From NCBI RefSeq assembly GCF_003004785.1, contig NZ_PVZS01000006.1:62001-126000 (forward strand): a DNA stretch of 64,000 bases, read 5' to 3'. This DNA comes from Alsobacter soli (GTDB lineage Bacteria > Pseudomonadota > Alphaproteobacteria > Rhizobiales > Beijerinckiaceae). Below the pieces are notes generated by a model. The model searched no databases. It was not told where the DNA came from and was given only the letters and a program-made list of their open reading frames with translations. Positions 44,992-53,529 of the stretch are shown one piece after another. Numbering within the stretch: the stretch's first letter is position 1; each line of letters opens with the position of its first letter. Made by a program: the position numbers and the translations under genes.

Positions 44992-45792
44992 ATGCCCGGG
45001 ATGGATCGCAGAACCGTCTTGTTGGGAGCCGCCGCCGTACTGATGGGAGGGCGAGAAGCCGCTGCCCAGACCTATTGGTATCCGAGCCGGCCGCAGGACG
45101 ACGTGGAGCAGCTCTACGGCCTCTATCCCGCGCCGCGGCGCCGCGCGCGCCCGCCGTCGGGCGAGGCCCCCGCCGACTCCCTCTATGGCCCGATCAGCGG
45201 AGAGCCCTATCCGGTGCCCGGCCTCCGGCCGAATACGGTGCCAGCCGCGTTCCACCGGCGGACCATTTCGTATGACGGCGGCGAGGCGCCCGGCACGATC
45301 ATCGTCGATCCGCACAGCCACTACCTCTACCTCGTCAACGGCGACGGCACGGCGATCCGCTACGGAGTCGGCGTCGGCCGCAGCGGCTTCGGCTGGTCGG
45401 GCGTCGCGGATATCCGCAACAAGCAGGCCTGGCCGGACTGGTATCCCCCCAAGGAGATGCTGGATCGCCAGCCGGAGCTGGCCGCCAAGATGTCGGAACT
45501 TCGAAGCGGGATCGGCATGCCGGGCGGCCCCGGCAACCCGCTCGGCGCGCGTGCGCTCTACCTGTGGCAGGGCAACAAGGACACGCTTTATCGCATTCAC
45601 GGCACCGTCGAGCCGTGGACCATCGGGAAGAGCGTCTCGTCCGGCTGCATCCGCATGATCAACCAGGATGTGATCGACCTCTACGACCGCGTCCCGACGG
45701 GCACCAAGGTGATCGTCACCGGGTCGGCCATGCCCACCGCCAAGGCGCGCCCGCGCCGGCGCGGGCCTGAGCAGGCTGACGCCTGGCTCTAG
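44992..45792 (+). CDS. L,D-transpeptidase (YkuD family)
   Basis: A 266-residue exported enzyme cross-linking peptidoglycan stem peptides 3-3 or attaching proteins to them. It has a Tat-like signal (MDRRTVLLGAAAVLMGGREA), a Pro/Arg-rich linker, and the YkuD domain (about 95-245). The domain has GTIIVDPHSHYLYLV, the catalytic His in YRIHGTVEPW and the nucleophile in SVSSGCIRMINQD. The usual active-site signature is complete. A related gene lies at 56635-57216. An Arg-rich tail of about 15 residues follows the domain. Confidence 0.92.
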   Translation: MPGMDRRTVLLGAAAVLMGGREAAAQTYWYPSRPQDDVEQLYGLYPAPRRRARPPSGEAPADSLYGPISGEPYPVPGLRPNTVPAAFHRRTISYDGGEAPGTIIVDPHSHYLYLVNGDGTAIRYGVGVGRSGFGWSGVADIRNKQAWPDWYPPKEMLDRQPELAAKMSELRSGIGMPGGPGNPLGARALYLWQGNKDTLYRIHGTVEPWTIGKSVSSGCIRMINQDVIDLYDRVPTGTKVIVTGSAMPTAKARPRRRGPEQADAWL

Positions 45793-45950
45793 AGGGATCA
45801 CGCACGTTGCGCCCCGAGTCGCCGGACGAGCCTCGTGGCGGCCCAGGCTTAGGCCGCCACTACCTAGATCGGTCAGCAATCCCCACGGATTATCTGGAAC
45901 ACAGGATCAGCGGATTATCACCGCGTTAACCTATGAAAAGGGCGACGCGT

Positions 45951-46550
45951 ATGTTTCACTGTATCAGCCCTGGTGGAGTTTCGACGCCGGGTGCAGACTG
46001 CGGCGGCGGTTTGAACGCCTGGGGTCAGGCCCTCAAGAGCGCTCACAACCATCTCGGCCGCCGAATGTCGAGCGACGGGGCTTCGGCGCACCCGTCAGCC
46101 ACCGGCGGAATGCGGCCGCGGTTGGTGAGGCCTGAAGCCCAGCCGCTTGCCAACCACGCCCACGGCCTCGGTTACCGGAGCGAGACCTCCAGGCACTGCC
46201 GCCCCTCCGACTGGAGCAGAGCCTTCTCCCCGCACTGCTCGCATGGCGGCAAGCCATCCACAACGCCTCTGGATCCCGGCAAGAGCCCGCTGCCAGGCGG
46301 GTGGACTGATTTCAAGCCCGTCGACAGCTCGGCGCGTCAGGTTTTCGATCAGGCCACCAGGAACCTGTTAGGCGTTCGCCTGGATCCCCTCTCGGTCCGG
46401 GAGCAGGTGGTCGCAGGCAGGAACTACCAGTTCCTCTGCAGCTCTACTCCGATTGTCCCTGGAGCTGCGGCAACCAAGGTCCTGGTCAATATCTACCAGC
46501 CACTGAACGGCGCGCCCACAGTAACGTCGGTCACGCCGTATTCGCCATGA
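45951..46550 (+). CDS. Protein with C-terminal cystatin-like domain
   Basis: The open frame runs from ATG 45933 (205 codons); I use ATG 45951, which has AAAAGGG eight bases upstream. From residue 121 of the 205-codon frame the protein reads as a cystatin: PGGW (N-terminal Gly), a helix ARQVFDQATRNLLGV, the hallmark QVVAG loop (158-162) continuing NYQFLC, then the strand VLVNIYQPLNGAP to the end. Cystatins block papain-type cysteine proteases and are rare in bacteria. The first 118 residues are low-complexity, with no signal peptide, so the true start or an ancient frameshift is open. Two hairpins follow. Confidence 0.65.
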   Translation: MFHCISPGGVSTPGADCGGGLNAWGQALKSAHNHLGRRMSSDGASAHPSATGGMRPRLVRPEAQPLANHAHGLGYRSETSRHCRPSDWSRAFSPHCSHGGKPSTTPLDPGKSPLPGGWTDFKPVDSSARQVFDQATRNLLGVRLDPLSVREQVVAGRNYQFLCSSTPIVPGAAATKVLVNIYQPLNGAPTVTSVTPYSP

Positions 46551-46601
46551 GGTTCGGCGTTTTTCGCTCGCCCGGGGCAGCGATGTCGCACTCATAAAAG
46601 A

Positions 46602-46640
46602 GAAAGCCCCGTCTGCGAATGGCTCGGCGGGGCTTTCGTC
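46602..46640. terminator. Bidirectional intrinsic terminator
   Basis: GAAAGCCCCG pairs with CGGGGCTTTC; the minus-strand side continues into TCTCTTTTATG. It lies between the cystatin-like gene and the convergent TadG/vWA gene. A second small stem, ACGCCG/CGGCGT followed by TTTT, overlaps the cystatin-like stop codon (46533-46564). Confidence 0.85.
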
Positions 46641-46686
46641 ATGGCTCATGGCCTGGGGCAGTTCCGTGCGGGTGAAAAGCTCCGGA

Positions 46687-48108
46687 TCACCGCCCCAGAT
46701 AGGTCGTCTGCAACGACGTCGCGATCTGCGAGAACACGCTGGTGAGCATGGAGGAATTCGTCGCGTCGAAGTAGTGATCGCCCCCGGAGGCGCAGTTCTG
46801 CAGCATGGTCTTGGCGTCGGCGTCGTCCACCATCAGGGCGATGCTGTAGATCTCGATGCCCTTGGCCTTGATGTTGGCGCACAACTTCTTCGTATAGTCG
46901 TCGGCCTGGGAGCGGTTCGTGCCGTCGTGCATGAGGGAGCTGGCGTTCAAGGACTTGGTGTTCACGCCGTCAGTCATGAACACCATGACCTTCCGCGGCA
47001 TCTTCCCGTTGGGATCGTAGGCGGCCCCCTCGCTGAAAGGTTGGTCCGGCGACAGAACGTTCAGTCCCCAGACGAGACCTGCTGGAAGATAGGTTTCGCC
47101 CTGCGCGGTCAACGCGCTGATGCTTGACTTGAGGAGCCCGTAGTTGGTCGTGAGCGGCTGGATCGGGCTGGCGCATGCCCCCGGCGTGCCGTTCGTCTGC
47201 GTCATGATCGCCGCGTACGGCGTCGACGGCTTGTCGTCCGAGAGGTTCAGAGGATGGGGCCGGGATTTGACGCAGCCGTTCCACTTGTACCAGTAGTCGG
47301 CGCAAGTGGTTTGTGTGCACTGCTCATACGGCGTGCCATACTCGACCTGACAGTCATTCGAGTACCATGTGTACGGGATACCGTCGTTGTAGGCGATATG
47401 CGAGTTCTTCACGCAGTTGTAGTATCGAACCACCGGAGTGACGGTTTTGCAGGAGCCAGGCGTGCAGCTGTTCTTGCTGTAGTCGGTGGCCCCGCTGATC
47501 CAGGGCTGGTTGCGGTTTGACATCCCCACGTTGACGTATTGCGCGAAGGGCACCACGCCGATCTTCACGTCCGCCTTGGTGTCCTTGGTCAGCGTGTCGA
47601 TCATGGAGTTGGCGGCCGACTTCAGGGTCGTCAGCTTGTTCTTGCCGGGCTCGTTCATCGACCCCGTGGTGTCCAGCACCAGCGCCAGTTCGACGCTTCC
47701 CGTCACAGCCCGAAACGCCTGGGCCACGGCCGAAATGCCGGTCACGTCGTTCCCGAACCGCGACATAAATTCGTTCTTCACGGTCGTGCTCGTCTGCACG
47801 GTGACAGACTTGCCGTCGGCGGACAGGGTGGCCTTAATGTTGAGATTACCGAGGAAGGCGTATCGGTCCTGCACTTCCGAGTTGATGATCTGCTCGGCGG
47901 TGTGCTGCACCTGATCGGCCGTGTATTTGGGGTTCGCCACGGCCAGTGCGGTCGAGTCGGTGATCGACTGCAACGCTGCGCGCGAGGAACTGGCCCGGGA
48001 GTAGTCCACCGCCGCGCCGATCGCGATGACGAGCGGAACAAACAGGACCGCAAAAACAACCGCGACAGCGCCGTCGGCATCGCGGCGGAAATGGTGGGGC
48101 GTGCGCAC
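46687..48108 (-). CDS. TadE/TadG-like pilus-assembly protein with vWA domain
   Basis: A 473-residue protein. Residues 1-45 match the TadG N-terminus (DADGAVAVVFAVLFVPLVIA, a single membrane helix preceded by basic residues), followed by YSRASSSRAALQSITDSTAL. A von Willebrand A domain spans about 135-465 with MIDAS residues in LVLDTTGSMN and VFMTDGVN. It has an insertion (about 210-300) with many cysteines. It starts at GTG with AGGAG seven bases upstream. Such proteins belong to Flp/Tad systems, but no other tad gene is in the window. Its codons are less GC-rich than neighbours'. Confidence 0.9.
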   Translation of the reverse strand: MRTPHHFRRDADGAVAVVFAVLFVPLVIAIGAAVDYSRASSSRAALQSITDSTALAVANPKYTADQVQHTAEQIINSEVQDRYAFLGNLNIKATLSADGKSVTVQTSTTVKNEFMSRFGNDVTGISAVAQAFRAVTGSVELALVLDTTGSMNEPGKNKLTTLKSAANSMIDTLTKDTKADVKIGVVPFAQYVNVGMSNRNQPWISGATDYSKNSCTPGSCKTVTPVVRYYNCVKNSHIAYNDGIPYTWYSNDCQVEYGTPYEQCTQTTCADYWYKWNGCVKSRPHPLNLSDDKPSTPYAAIMTQTNGTPGACASPIQPLTTNYGLLKSSISALTAQGETYLPAGLVWGLNVLSPDQPFSEGAAYDPNGKMPRKVMVFMTDGVNTKSLNASSLMHDGTNRSQADDYTKKLCANIKAKGIEIYSIALMVDDADAKTMLQNCASGGDHYFDATNSSMLTSVFSQIATSLQTTYLGR

Positions 48109-48239
48109 GCTGTAGCTCCTGACGCCACAATCTGGCGTTGAAACTACAGAGCTCCGCTCGCTTTTCAGTTAATTTGATCGGAGAATTTCGCGCAAAACGT
48201 GTGTTTTGAGATCTTTGGTTGTACGCGCCTCTATGACGT

Positions 48240-49601
48240 CTAATCGGAAACCGGCGTCCGCATCGTCACGAGTTCCTCGGCCGCCGTGGGATGAACGGCC
48301 ATGGTCATGTCGAAATCGCGCTTGGTGGCGCCCATGCGCACGGCGATCCCCAGGCACTGGATCATCTCGCCGGCTCCCTCCCCCATGATGTGGACGCCGA
48401 GCACGCGGTCGGTTTCCTTCTCCACGACGATCTTCATGAGGGTCCGCTCCTGCGCGCCCGAGAGGGTCGCCTTCATGGGCCGGAACGAGGTCTTGAAGAT
48501 GGTGACCGGGCAACGGGCTCGCGCCTGGGCTTCCGTCAACCCCACCGTGCCGATCTCGGGCGTGGTGAACACGGCCGAAGGCACAAGGCCGTGGTCGACC
48601 TCCGTGGGCCGCCCCGCATAGACCGTGTCCGCGAAGGCGTGTCCCTCGCGGATGGCCACCGGCGTCAGGTTCACCCGGTTGGTCACGTCCCCCACGGCGT
48701 AGATGGACGGAACCGAGGTTTGCGAGAGGCGGTCCACCCGCACGGCGCCACCGGCGTCGAGGTCCACGCCCGCTTCCAGCAGGCCAAGTCCGGCGGTGTT
48801 CGGAATGCGGCCGGTGGCGTAGACGACGCGCTCGCAGGCCACTGACGTGTCGTTGGTGAGGTTGACCGCGATGTTCCCTAACCGCCCGTCGATGCTGGCG
48901 ATCTCCGTCCGGGTGATCACCTTGACGCCGCAGAACGGCAGCTGCGCCATGAGCGCATCCCGGAGATCCTCGTCGAACCCGCGCAGCACCTTGTCGGCGC
49001 GGAGCACCAGGGTGACCTCGCTGCCCAGGCGTCCGAGCAGGCAGGCGAACTCGACCGCGATATAGCCCCCGCCCGCGATCACCACCGACTTGGGGAGGCT
49101 TTCCCACTCGAAGATGTCGTTCGAGGTCTCGACGAGGCCGCAGCCCTTCATGGCGTCGGGCACGAATGGGTGGGCGCCGACCGCGATCAGGATCCGCTCC
49201 GCCGTGATCCGCCGACCATCGGCCAGGAGCCGCACCGTGTGCGCGTCCTCGATCACGGCCCGGCTCGCGACCGCCTGCGCCCCGGAGCGCTCGAGATTGG
49301 CCCGGTAGGCGTTCTCGAGCCGGAGGATCTCCTTGTCCTTGGCCGCTTTCAGGGCCGCGAAGTCGAACGAGGGCTCAGGCGCGGTCCAGCCGAAGCCGGC
49401 GGCCTCCTCGAACTCGGCGGCGAACCGGCTGGCGTAGACATAGAGCTTCTTGGGCACGCAGCCGCGGATCACGCAGGTGCCGCCGATCCGATGCTCCTCG
49501 GCCACCATGACCTTGGCGCCGTGGCCGGCCGCGATGCGGGCGGCCCGGACGCCTCCGGATCCCGCGCCGATGACGAAGAGATCCACGTCGTAGCCCGACA
49601 T
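48240..49601 (-). CDS. gor: Glutathione-disulfide reductase
   Basis: A 453-residue FAD flavoprotein reducing GSSG with NADPH. It has FAD motif GAGSGGVRAARIAAGHGA, the redox disulfide in GGTCVIRGCVPKK (Cys43, Cys48), an NAD(P) motif GGGYIAVEFACLLGRLGSEV and the C-terminal catalytic HPTAAEE. The CVIRGC spacing and VYASRF favour Gor over lipoamide or mercuric reductase. It is the last gene of the rpiA-DUF2059-gor unit, 62 bases after the DUF2059 stop. Confidence 0.94.
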   Translation of the reverse strand: MSGYDVDLFVIGAGSGGVRAARIAAGHGAKVMVAEEHRIGGTCVIRGCVPKKLYVYASRFAAEFEEAAGFGWTAPEPSFDFAALKAAKDKEILRLENAYRANLERSGAQAVASRAVIEDAHTVRLLADGRRITAERILIAVGAHPFVPDAMKGCGLVETSNDIFEWESLPKSVVIAGGGYIAVEFACLLGRLGSEVTLVLRADKVLRGFDEDLRDALMAQLPFCGVKVITRTEIASIDGRLGNIAVNLTNDTSVACERVVYATGRIPNTAGLGLLEAGVDLDAGGAVRVDRLSQTSVPSIYAVGDVTNRVNLTPVAIREGHAFADTVYAGRPTEVDHGLVPSAVFTTPEIGTVGLTEAQARARCPVTIFKTSFRPMKATLSGAQERTLMKIVVEKETDRVLGVHIMGEGAGEMIQCLGIAVRMGATKRDFDMTMAVHPTAAEELVTMRTPVSD

Positions 49602-49663
49602 CCCGTCCTCCACCTGCTATCCGGCGCCAGCGGACCGGGCGCCCTGGCCCCGTCCGCCTCTGG

Positions 49664-50176
49664 TCAGAGCTGGACCCCGCGCTGCTTCATCTCGGCCCGG
49701 ACCCGGGTGATCATGAACTCCGACAGGCGCTGGCTCCACGCCTGCATCTGGCTGAACAGCTCGTCCATGACCTGCGGCTGCGCCGCCACGTACTTCTGGC
49801 CCGAAGCGGACTTGTAGAAGGCTGCGACGTCCTTGAGTTCGACCTCGCTCATCCGCGCGGCGAAGACCTTGGCGGCCGCGTTGACGATGTCCTCGCGCTG
49901 CGCCTCGAACTCGGGCTTGAGCTTGGCAAGGACCTCGTTGAGGTCCTTGGCGATCTCCGGACGCGTGGTCAGCAGGCTCGATTTCATCTGCTCGGTGAAC
50001 TGCGGCACCATCGCGTCGAAGGAGCGAGACATGCCCGAGGCGAGCACGACATCGCGCGCCGCGGCGAGGTGGGACGCGGCGGGCTGCTGGGCGAGCACCG
50101 GCGCTGCGGAGAGCGTCAGCGCCAGGGCGGCGGCGGCCAAGGTGGCGCGGGTACGGTAAGCGGTGATGATGGACAA
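49664..50176 (-). CDS. DUF2059 domain secreted protein
   Basis: A 170-residue protein with a Sec signal peptide (TRATLAAAALALTLSAAPVLA, cut before QQPA). An all-helical DUF2059 region follows (about 95-165; it contains FAARMSEVELKDVAAFYKSA and a terminal RVRAEMKQRG). It starts at TTG with AGGAG eight bases upstream. The family has no known function; its place between rpiA and gor recurs in Rhizobiales. Confidence 0.88.
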   Translation of the reverse strand: MSIITAYRTRATLAAAALALTLSAAPVLAQQPAASHLAAARDVVLASGMSRSFDAMVPQFTEQMKSSLLTTRPEIAKDLNEVLAKLKPEFEAQREDIVNAAAKVFAARMSEVELKDVAAFYKSASGQKYVAAQPQVMDELFSQMQAWSQRLSEFMITRVRAEMKQRGVQL

Positions 50177-50235
50177 GGGTGCGTCTCCTGTCTGGGCGCC
50201 GCGGCGGGGCGACGGGATGTGCTTCAGCGATGGGA

Positions 50236-50937
50236 TCAGCCGAGGTCGCCGATGACCTGGATCCCCGAGGCGGTCGCCAGGATGGCGGCGTCAGCGAGAT
50301 CGATGAAAAGGCCGTGTTCGACGAGTCCCGGAATGGCGTTGAGGCGGCAGGCGAGGTCCTCGGGATCCGGGATGCGGCCCAGGGCGGCGTCCAGGATCAG
50401 GTTGCCGCTGTCCGTCAGGTAGGACGCGCCATCGGGGCGCTTGCGCATGGTGAGGGCGCCGGAGCAGCCCGAGGCCGCGACCGCGTTCTCGATCGCCAGG
50501 CGCGTCGCGCCCAGGCCGAAGGTGACGACCTCCAGCGGCAGCGGGAAGCGCCCCAGCGTGGCGACGCGCTTGGTCTCGTCGGCGATGACGATCATCCGGC
50601 GCGAGGCGGTTGCCACGATCTTCTCGCGCAGATGAGCGCCGCCGCCGCCCTTGATGAGCCGGAGCCGCTCGTCCACTTCATCCGCGCCGTCGACCGTCAG
50701 GTCGAGTTCGGGCGTCTCCTCGAGCGTCGTGAGCGGGACGCCCAGCGACTCGGCCTGCGCGCGCGTGGCCTCGGAGGTGGGCACGCCCACCACGGACAAC
50801 CCGTCGCGCACGCGTTCGGCCAGCAGGTCGACGAAGTGCTTGGCGGTCGAGCCGGTGCCGAGTCCCAGCCGCATGCCGGGCTGGACCAGGGCTACCGCGC
50901 GGGCCGCGGCTTCACGCTTGAGGGCGTCCAGGCTCAC
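50236..50937 (-). CDS. rpiA: Ribose-5-phosphate isomerase A
   Basis: A 233-residue enzyme interconverting ribose-5-P and ribulose-5-P in the pentose phosphate pathway. It shows [19 protein letters not shown] (phosphate loop), [14 protein letters not shown] (catalytic Asp region), [14 protein letters not shown] and the C-terminal [10 protein letters not shown]. It starts at GTG with GGAGG seven bases upstream. It is the first gene of the rpiA-DUF2059-gor unit, linking NADPH-producing sugar metabolism to glutathione reduction by position. Confidence 0.95.
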   Translation of the reverse strand: MSLDALKREAAARAVALVQPGMRLGLGTGSTAKHFVDLLAERVRDGLSVVGVPTSEATRAQAESLGVPLTTLEETPELDLTVDGADEVDERLRLIKGGGGAHLREKIVATASRRMIVIADETKRVATLGRFPLPLEVVTFGLGATRLAIENAVAASGCSGALTMRKRPDGASYLTDSGNLILDAALGRIPDPEDLACRLNAIPGLVEHGLFIDLADAAILATASGIQVIGDLG

Positions 50938-51144
50938 GGGCGAACCTCCGCCCGGAAGGAGAAGGCGGCGCCCGTCCCGGGAGCCGCCGCGTCGTGCGCG
51001 ACCATGCCGTGTTCCGCGTTTGGGCGACGGCGGTATGCCGCGCCCAGGGAAGAGCCGCCGAATGGCGGCGGCAGTTCCCCTAGCACGGCGCCTGTGCGCC
51101 AGAAAAGCAGCGACATGAAGGCCGCGGTCGCGGCCGCCCGCGCG

Positions 51145-51573
51145 TCAGGGCTTGCGCACGGCGCCCGTGGTGTCGCTCGCGCGCGCGCCCGCGCCTGCGT
51201 CCGCGACCGCGCCCTTCTCCGGGGGCGTGCACACCACGCGCTCGTCGTACACGTAGCACACGCTCATCGCGCCCGTGCGCGTGTCCACGCGGAACACGCC
51301 GCCCTCGCGCTCGTGCCTGGACGCGACGAGCCCGTACTCGGACGGCTCCTGCTTGCCCGCGCCGTCGCCGGCGGGGAAGCACAACGTCACCCCGAACGTG
51401 CCTTCCTTCTGGCCGTACTGGCAGGCGCCGACCTCGCCGGTGACCCGGTCGATGCGGTAGATGCGGTTGAGGTCGGTCTGCGGCGCCGCCAGGAACTCGA
51501 ACTGGCCGGCGAAGGCCGGCGCGGCGCCGGCCGCGAGCGCCAGGAGCGCCAGGAATGAGGTGTTCCGCTTCAT
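51145..51573 (-). CDS. Small secreted protein, hypothetical
   Basis: A 142-residue protein with a Sec signal peptide (MKRNTSFLALLALAAGAAPA, cut after AFA). The mature part has the repeat-like strands YRIDRVTGEVGACQYG and FRVDTRTGAMSVCYVYDERVVC, each an ID..TG or VD..TG turn followed by a Cys, as in short beta-propeller-like units. The tail is Ala/Gly-rich. GGAGA precedes the ATG. I do not recognise a named family. Confidence 0.8.
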   Translation of the reverse strand: MKRNTSFLALLALAAGAAPAFAGQFEFLAAPQTDLNRIYRIDRVTGEVGACQYGQKEGTFGVTLCFPAGDGAGKQEPSEYGLVASRHEREGGVFRVDTRTGAMSVCYVYDERVVCTPPEKGAVADAGAGARASDTTGAVRKP

Positions 51574-51742
51574 CGTCGCCCAATCTCCAAGAGGCCGTCG
51601 CGCCGCGCCGCCGGGACCGATTCGATCCGCCGCGCCCGATCCGAGCCTTGGCCGCGACTGTGGTTCGGCGTGGTTAACGAATGGTGACCGGCACTTATCC
51701 GGCCAAGTTGACGCCCGCCCCCCGATCCGCCACACAAACGCC

Positions 51743-52450
51743 ATGGCGAGGCAACCTCTCAACGACCGCGCGACCGTGGTCTTCGACCTCGACGGCACCC
51801 TGGCCGACACGGCCGCGGACCTGATCGAGACCATGAACGTCCTGATGGCGCGCGAGAATGTCGCGCCCGTGCCGGTCGAGCGCGCGCGCGATGTCGTCGG
51901 CGCCGGCGCCCGGGCCATGATCCAGCGGGGCTTCGCGCTGGGGGGCCGGAGCCTGAGCCAGGACAAGCTGGACCAGCTTTTCGTCGATTTCTTGGATCAC
52001 TACGCCCAGCACCTGGCCGTGAAGACCCGCCTCTTCCCCGGCGTGGTGGAGGCCCTGGACCTGCTGGAGGCCGCCGGCCACCGCCTCGCCGTCTGCACCA
52101 ACAAGGTCGAGACCCATTCGGTGGCGCTGCTGGAGGCGCTGGGCGTCGCCGACCGCTTCGCCGCGATCTGCGGCCGCGACACCTTCGCCTACGCCAAGCC
52201 GGACCCGCGACACCTGACCGGCACGATCGAGAAGGCCGGCGGCGACCCTGCCCGCGCCATCATGGTGGGCGACTCGCGCACCGACATCGACACCGCCAGG
52301 GCGGCGGGCCTGCCGGTGGTGGCCGTAACCTTCGGGTACACGGATACGCCGGTCACGGCGCTGGCGCCCGACGTGATCATCGACCGCTTCGACGAACTCT
52401 ACGACGTGGTCCGGGCCCTCGACCCCGACCTGGCCGCCGCGGTCGCCTGA
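51743..52450 (+). CDS. gph: Phosphoglycolate phosphatase-like HAD hydrolase
   Basis: A 235-residue HAD phosphatase. Motif I is VFDLDGTLADTAADL (nucleophile and acid Asp), motif II AVCTNK, motif III Lys in YAKPDPRH, motif IV MVGDSRTDIDTA. The helical cap lies between I and II. These features fit Gph, which removes phosphate from 2-phosphoglycolate produced by DNA repair or Rubisco oxygenation, though other substrates are possible. No strong ribosome site precedes the ATG. Confidence 0.92.
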   Translation: MARQPLNDRATVVFDLDGTLADTAADLIETMNVLMARENVAPVPVERARDVVGAGARAMIQRGFALGGRSLSQDKLDQLFVDFLDHYAQHLAVKTRLFPGVVEALDLLEAAGHRLAVCTNKVETHSVALLEALGVADRFAAICGRDTFAYAKPDPRHLTGTIEKAGGDPARAIMVGDSRTDIDTARAAGLPVVAVTFGYTDTPVTALAPDVIIDRFDELYDVVRALDPDLAAAVA

Positions 52451-52486
52451 CCTCCGCCGGCCCGCGGAGGCCAGGCCAACCCTGGG

Positions 52487-52975
52487 TCAGTGCGTCATGT
52501 GGGGCATCGCGCCCCCGGTCTTGGCCCCGACGGACTGCACCTTGAACTCGACCGGCACGGCGCCCGCCTTCTCGAAGGTGAGCACGCCCTTGACGCTCTC
52601 GCCCTCCTTCAGGCCGCCTTTCAGCTGCATGAACATGATGTGGTAGCCGCCGGGCTTGAGCTCGACCTTCTGGCCCGCCGGGATCTCCACGCCGCCCGCC
52701 ACGGGACGCATGGTCATCATGCCGTCCTTGGTGGACATCTCGTGGACCTCGCTCCGCCCGGCGATCTCGCTGGACACGGACACGAGCTTGTCCGGCTCCG
52801 TCCCGGTGTTCTCGACGGTGAGGAAGCCGCCGGCGACGGGCGCTCCTGCGGGCGTGGCCCGGGCCCAGGGATGGCCGATCACCAGGGATCCAGCCTTGTA
52901 GCCATGGGCGAAAGCGGGCGCGATGAGGAGGCCGCCGGCGACGGCGGCCGCGGCGAGGCTGCGAAGAGTGATCAT
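52487..52975 (-). CDS. PCu(A)C family periplasmic copper chaperone
   Basis: A 162-residue protein with a signal peptide ending AFA-H (residue 23). The single cupredoxin-like PCuAC domain carries the Cu(I) ligands of the H-Mx10Mx21HxM type: His78, Met89, His112 and Met114 (HEM... and YHIMFM). The His/Met-rich last residues (GGAMPHMTH) could add metal binding. These chaperones deliver copper to cytochrome oxidase. It is 54 bases downstream of the DUF2946-like gene, so the two form a copper-associated pair. Confidence 0.93.
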   Translation of the reverse strand: MITLRSLAAAAVAGGLLIAPAFAHGYKAGSLVIGHPWARATPAGAPVAGGFLTVENTGTEPDKLVSVSSEIAGRSEVHEMSTKDGMMTMRPVAGGVEIPAGQKVELKPGGYHIMFMQLKGGLKEGESVKGVLTFEKAGAVPVEFKVQSVGAKTGGAMPHMTH

Positions 52976-53029
52976 GGAATGCGTGCTCCAGGGCGCAAGA
53001 GGCCGGATGATTTCGAAGTCGTTGGCTGG

Positions 53030-53434
53030 TCAGGCGAAACGGACCGAAACCGGCGGCGCCCGCGGGGCGCCTGGCGCCGCAGGAGGAAACGCGATCGTGA
53101 CGTCGACGGCGGGCAAGCCCGTCGCCTCGGCTGCGGCGAGCAACGGCGCGACGAGCCCCCCGCCAGCGGCGGCGGGGAGCGCGAGCGGGCTCCACCCCAT
53201 GTGGCAGGGGCCCGTGAAGCAGTGGTCATGCCCGCCGCCGAGCGGCGCAGGCGCGCCTCCTGCCCCATCGTCCAGCCCGAGGCAAAACACCGGATGCTGG
53301 GCGGCGGGATCGACCTGGCCGCCGGCCCAGGCGACCAGCATGGATTGCAGCGCCAGGGCGTAGGCCAGCAGCAGCGTGCCCAGGAGCCGGCGCCCCTGTC
53401 CGCTGATTGCGAGCCTTCTGCCGATGGCGTTCAC
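53030..53434 (-). CDS. DUF2946-like small membrane/secreted protein
   Basis: A 134-residue protein. An N-terminal hydrophobic helix (about 14-36, GTLLLAYALALQSMLVAWAG) is followed by PVFCLG and GGHDHCFTGPCHMGW, a His/Cys cluster (about 68-82) that could bind copper. The C-terminus is Ala/Pro-rich. DUF2946 proteins often sit beside copper chaperones, as here (upstream of PCuAC). The start codon is GTG at 53434. The domain assignment is by pattern. Confidence 0.78.
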   Translation of the reverse strand: MNAIGRRLAISGQGRRLLGTLLLAYALALQSMLVAWAGGQVDPAAQHPVFCLGLDDGAGGAPAPLGGGHDHCFTGPCHMGWSPLALPAAAGGGLVAPLLAAAEATGLPAVDVTIAFPPAAPGAPRAPPVSVRFA

Positions 53435-53529
53435 CGCTGGTCCCCGGCTGCACTGCGCAGCGTGCCTTCGCTAGCACGCCCTCTGGCGACCGGCCAATGC
53501 GCTGGAACAAACAGGCCGGGGTTTCGGCC

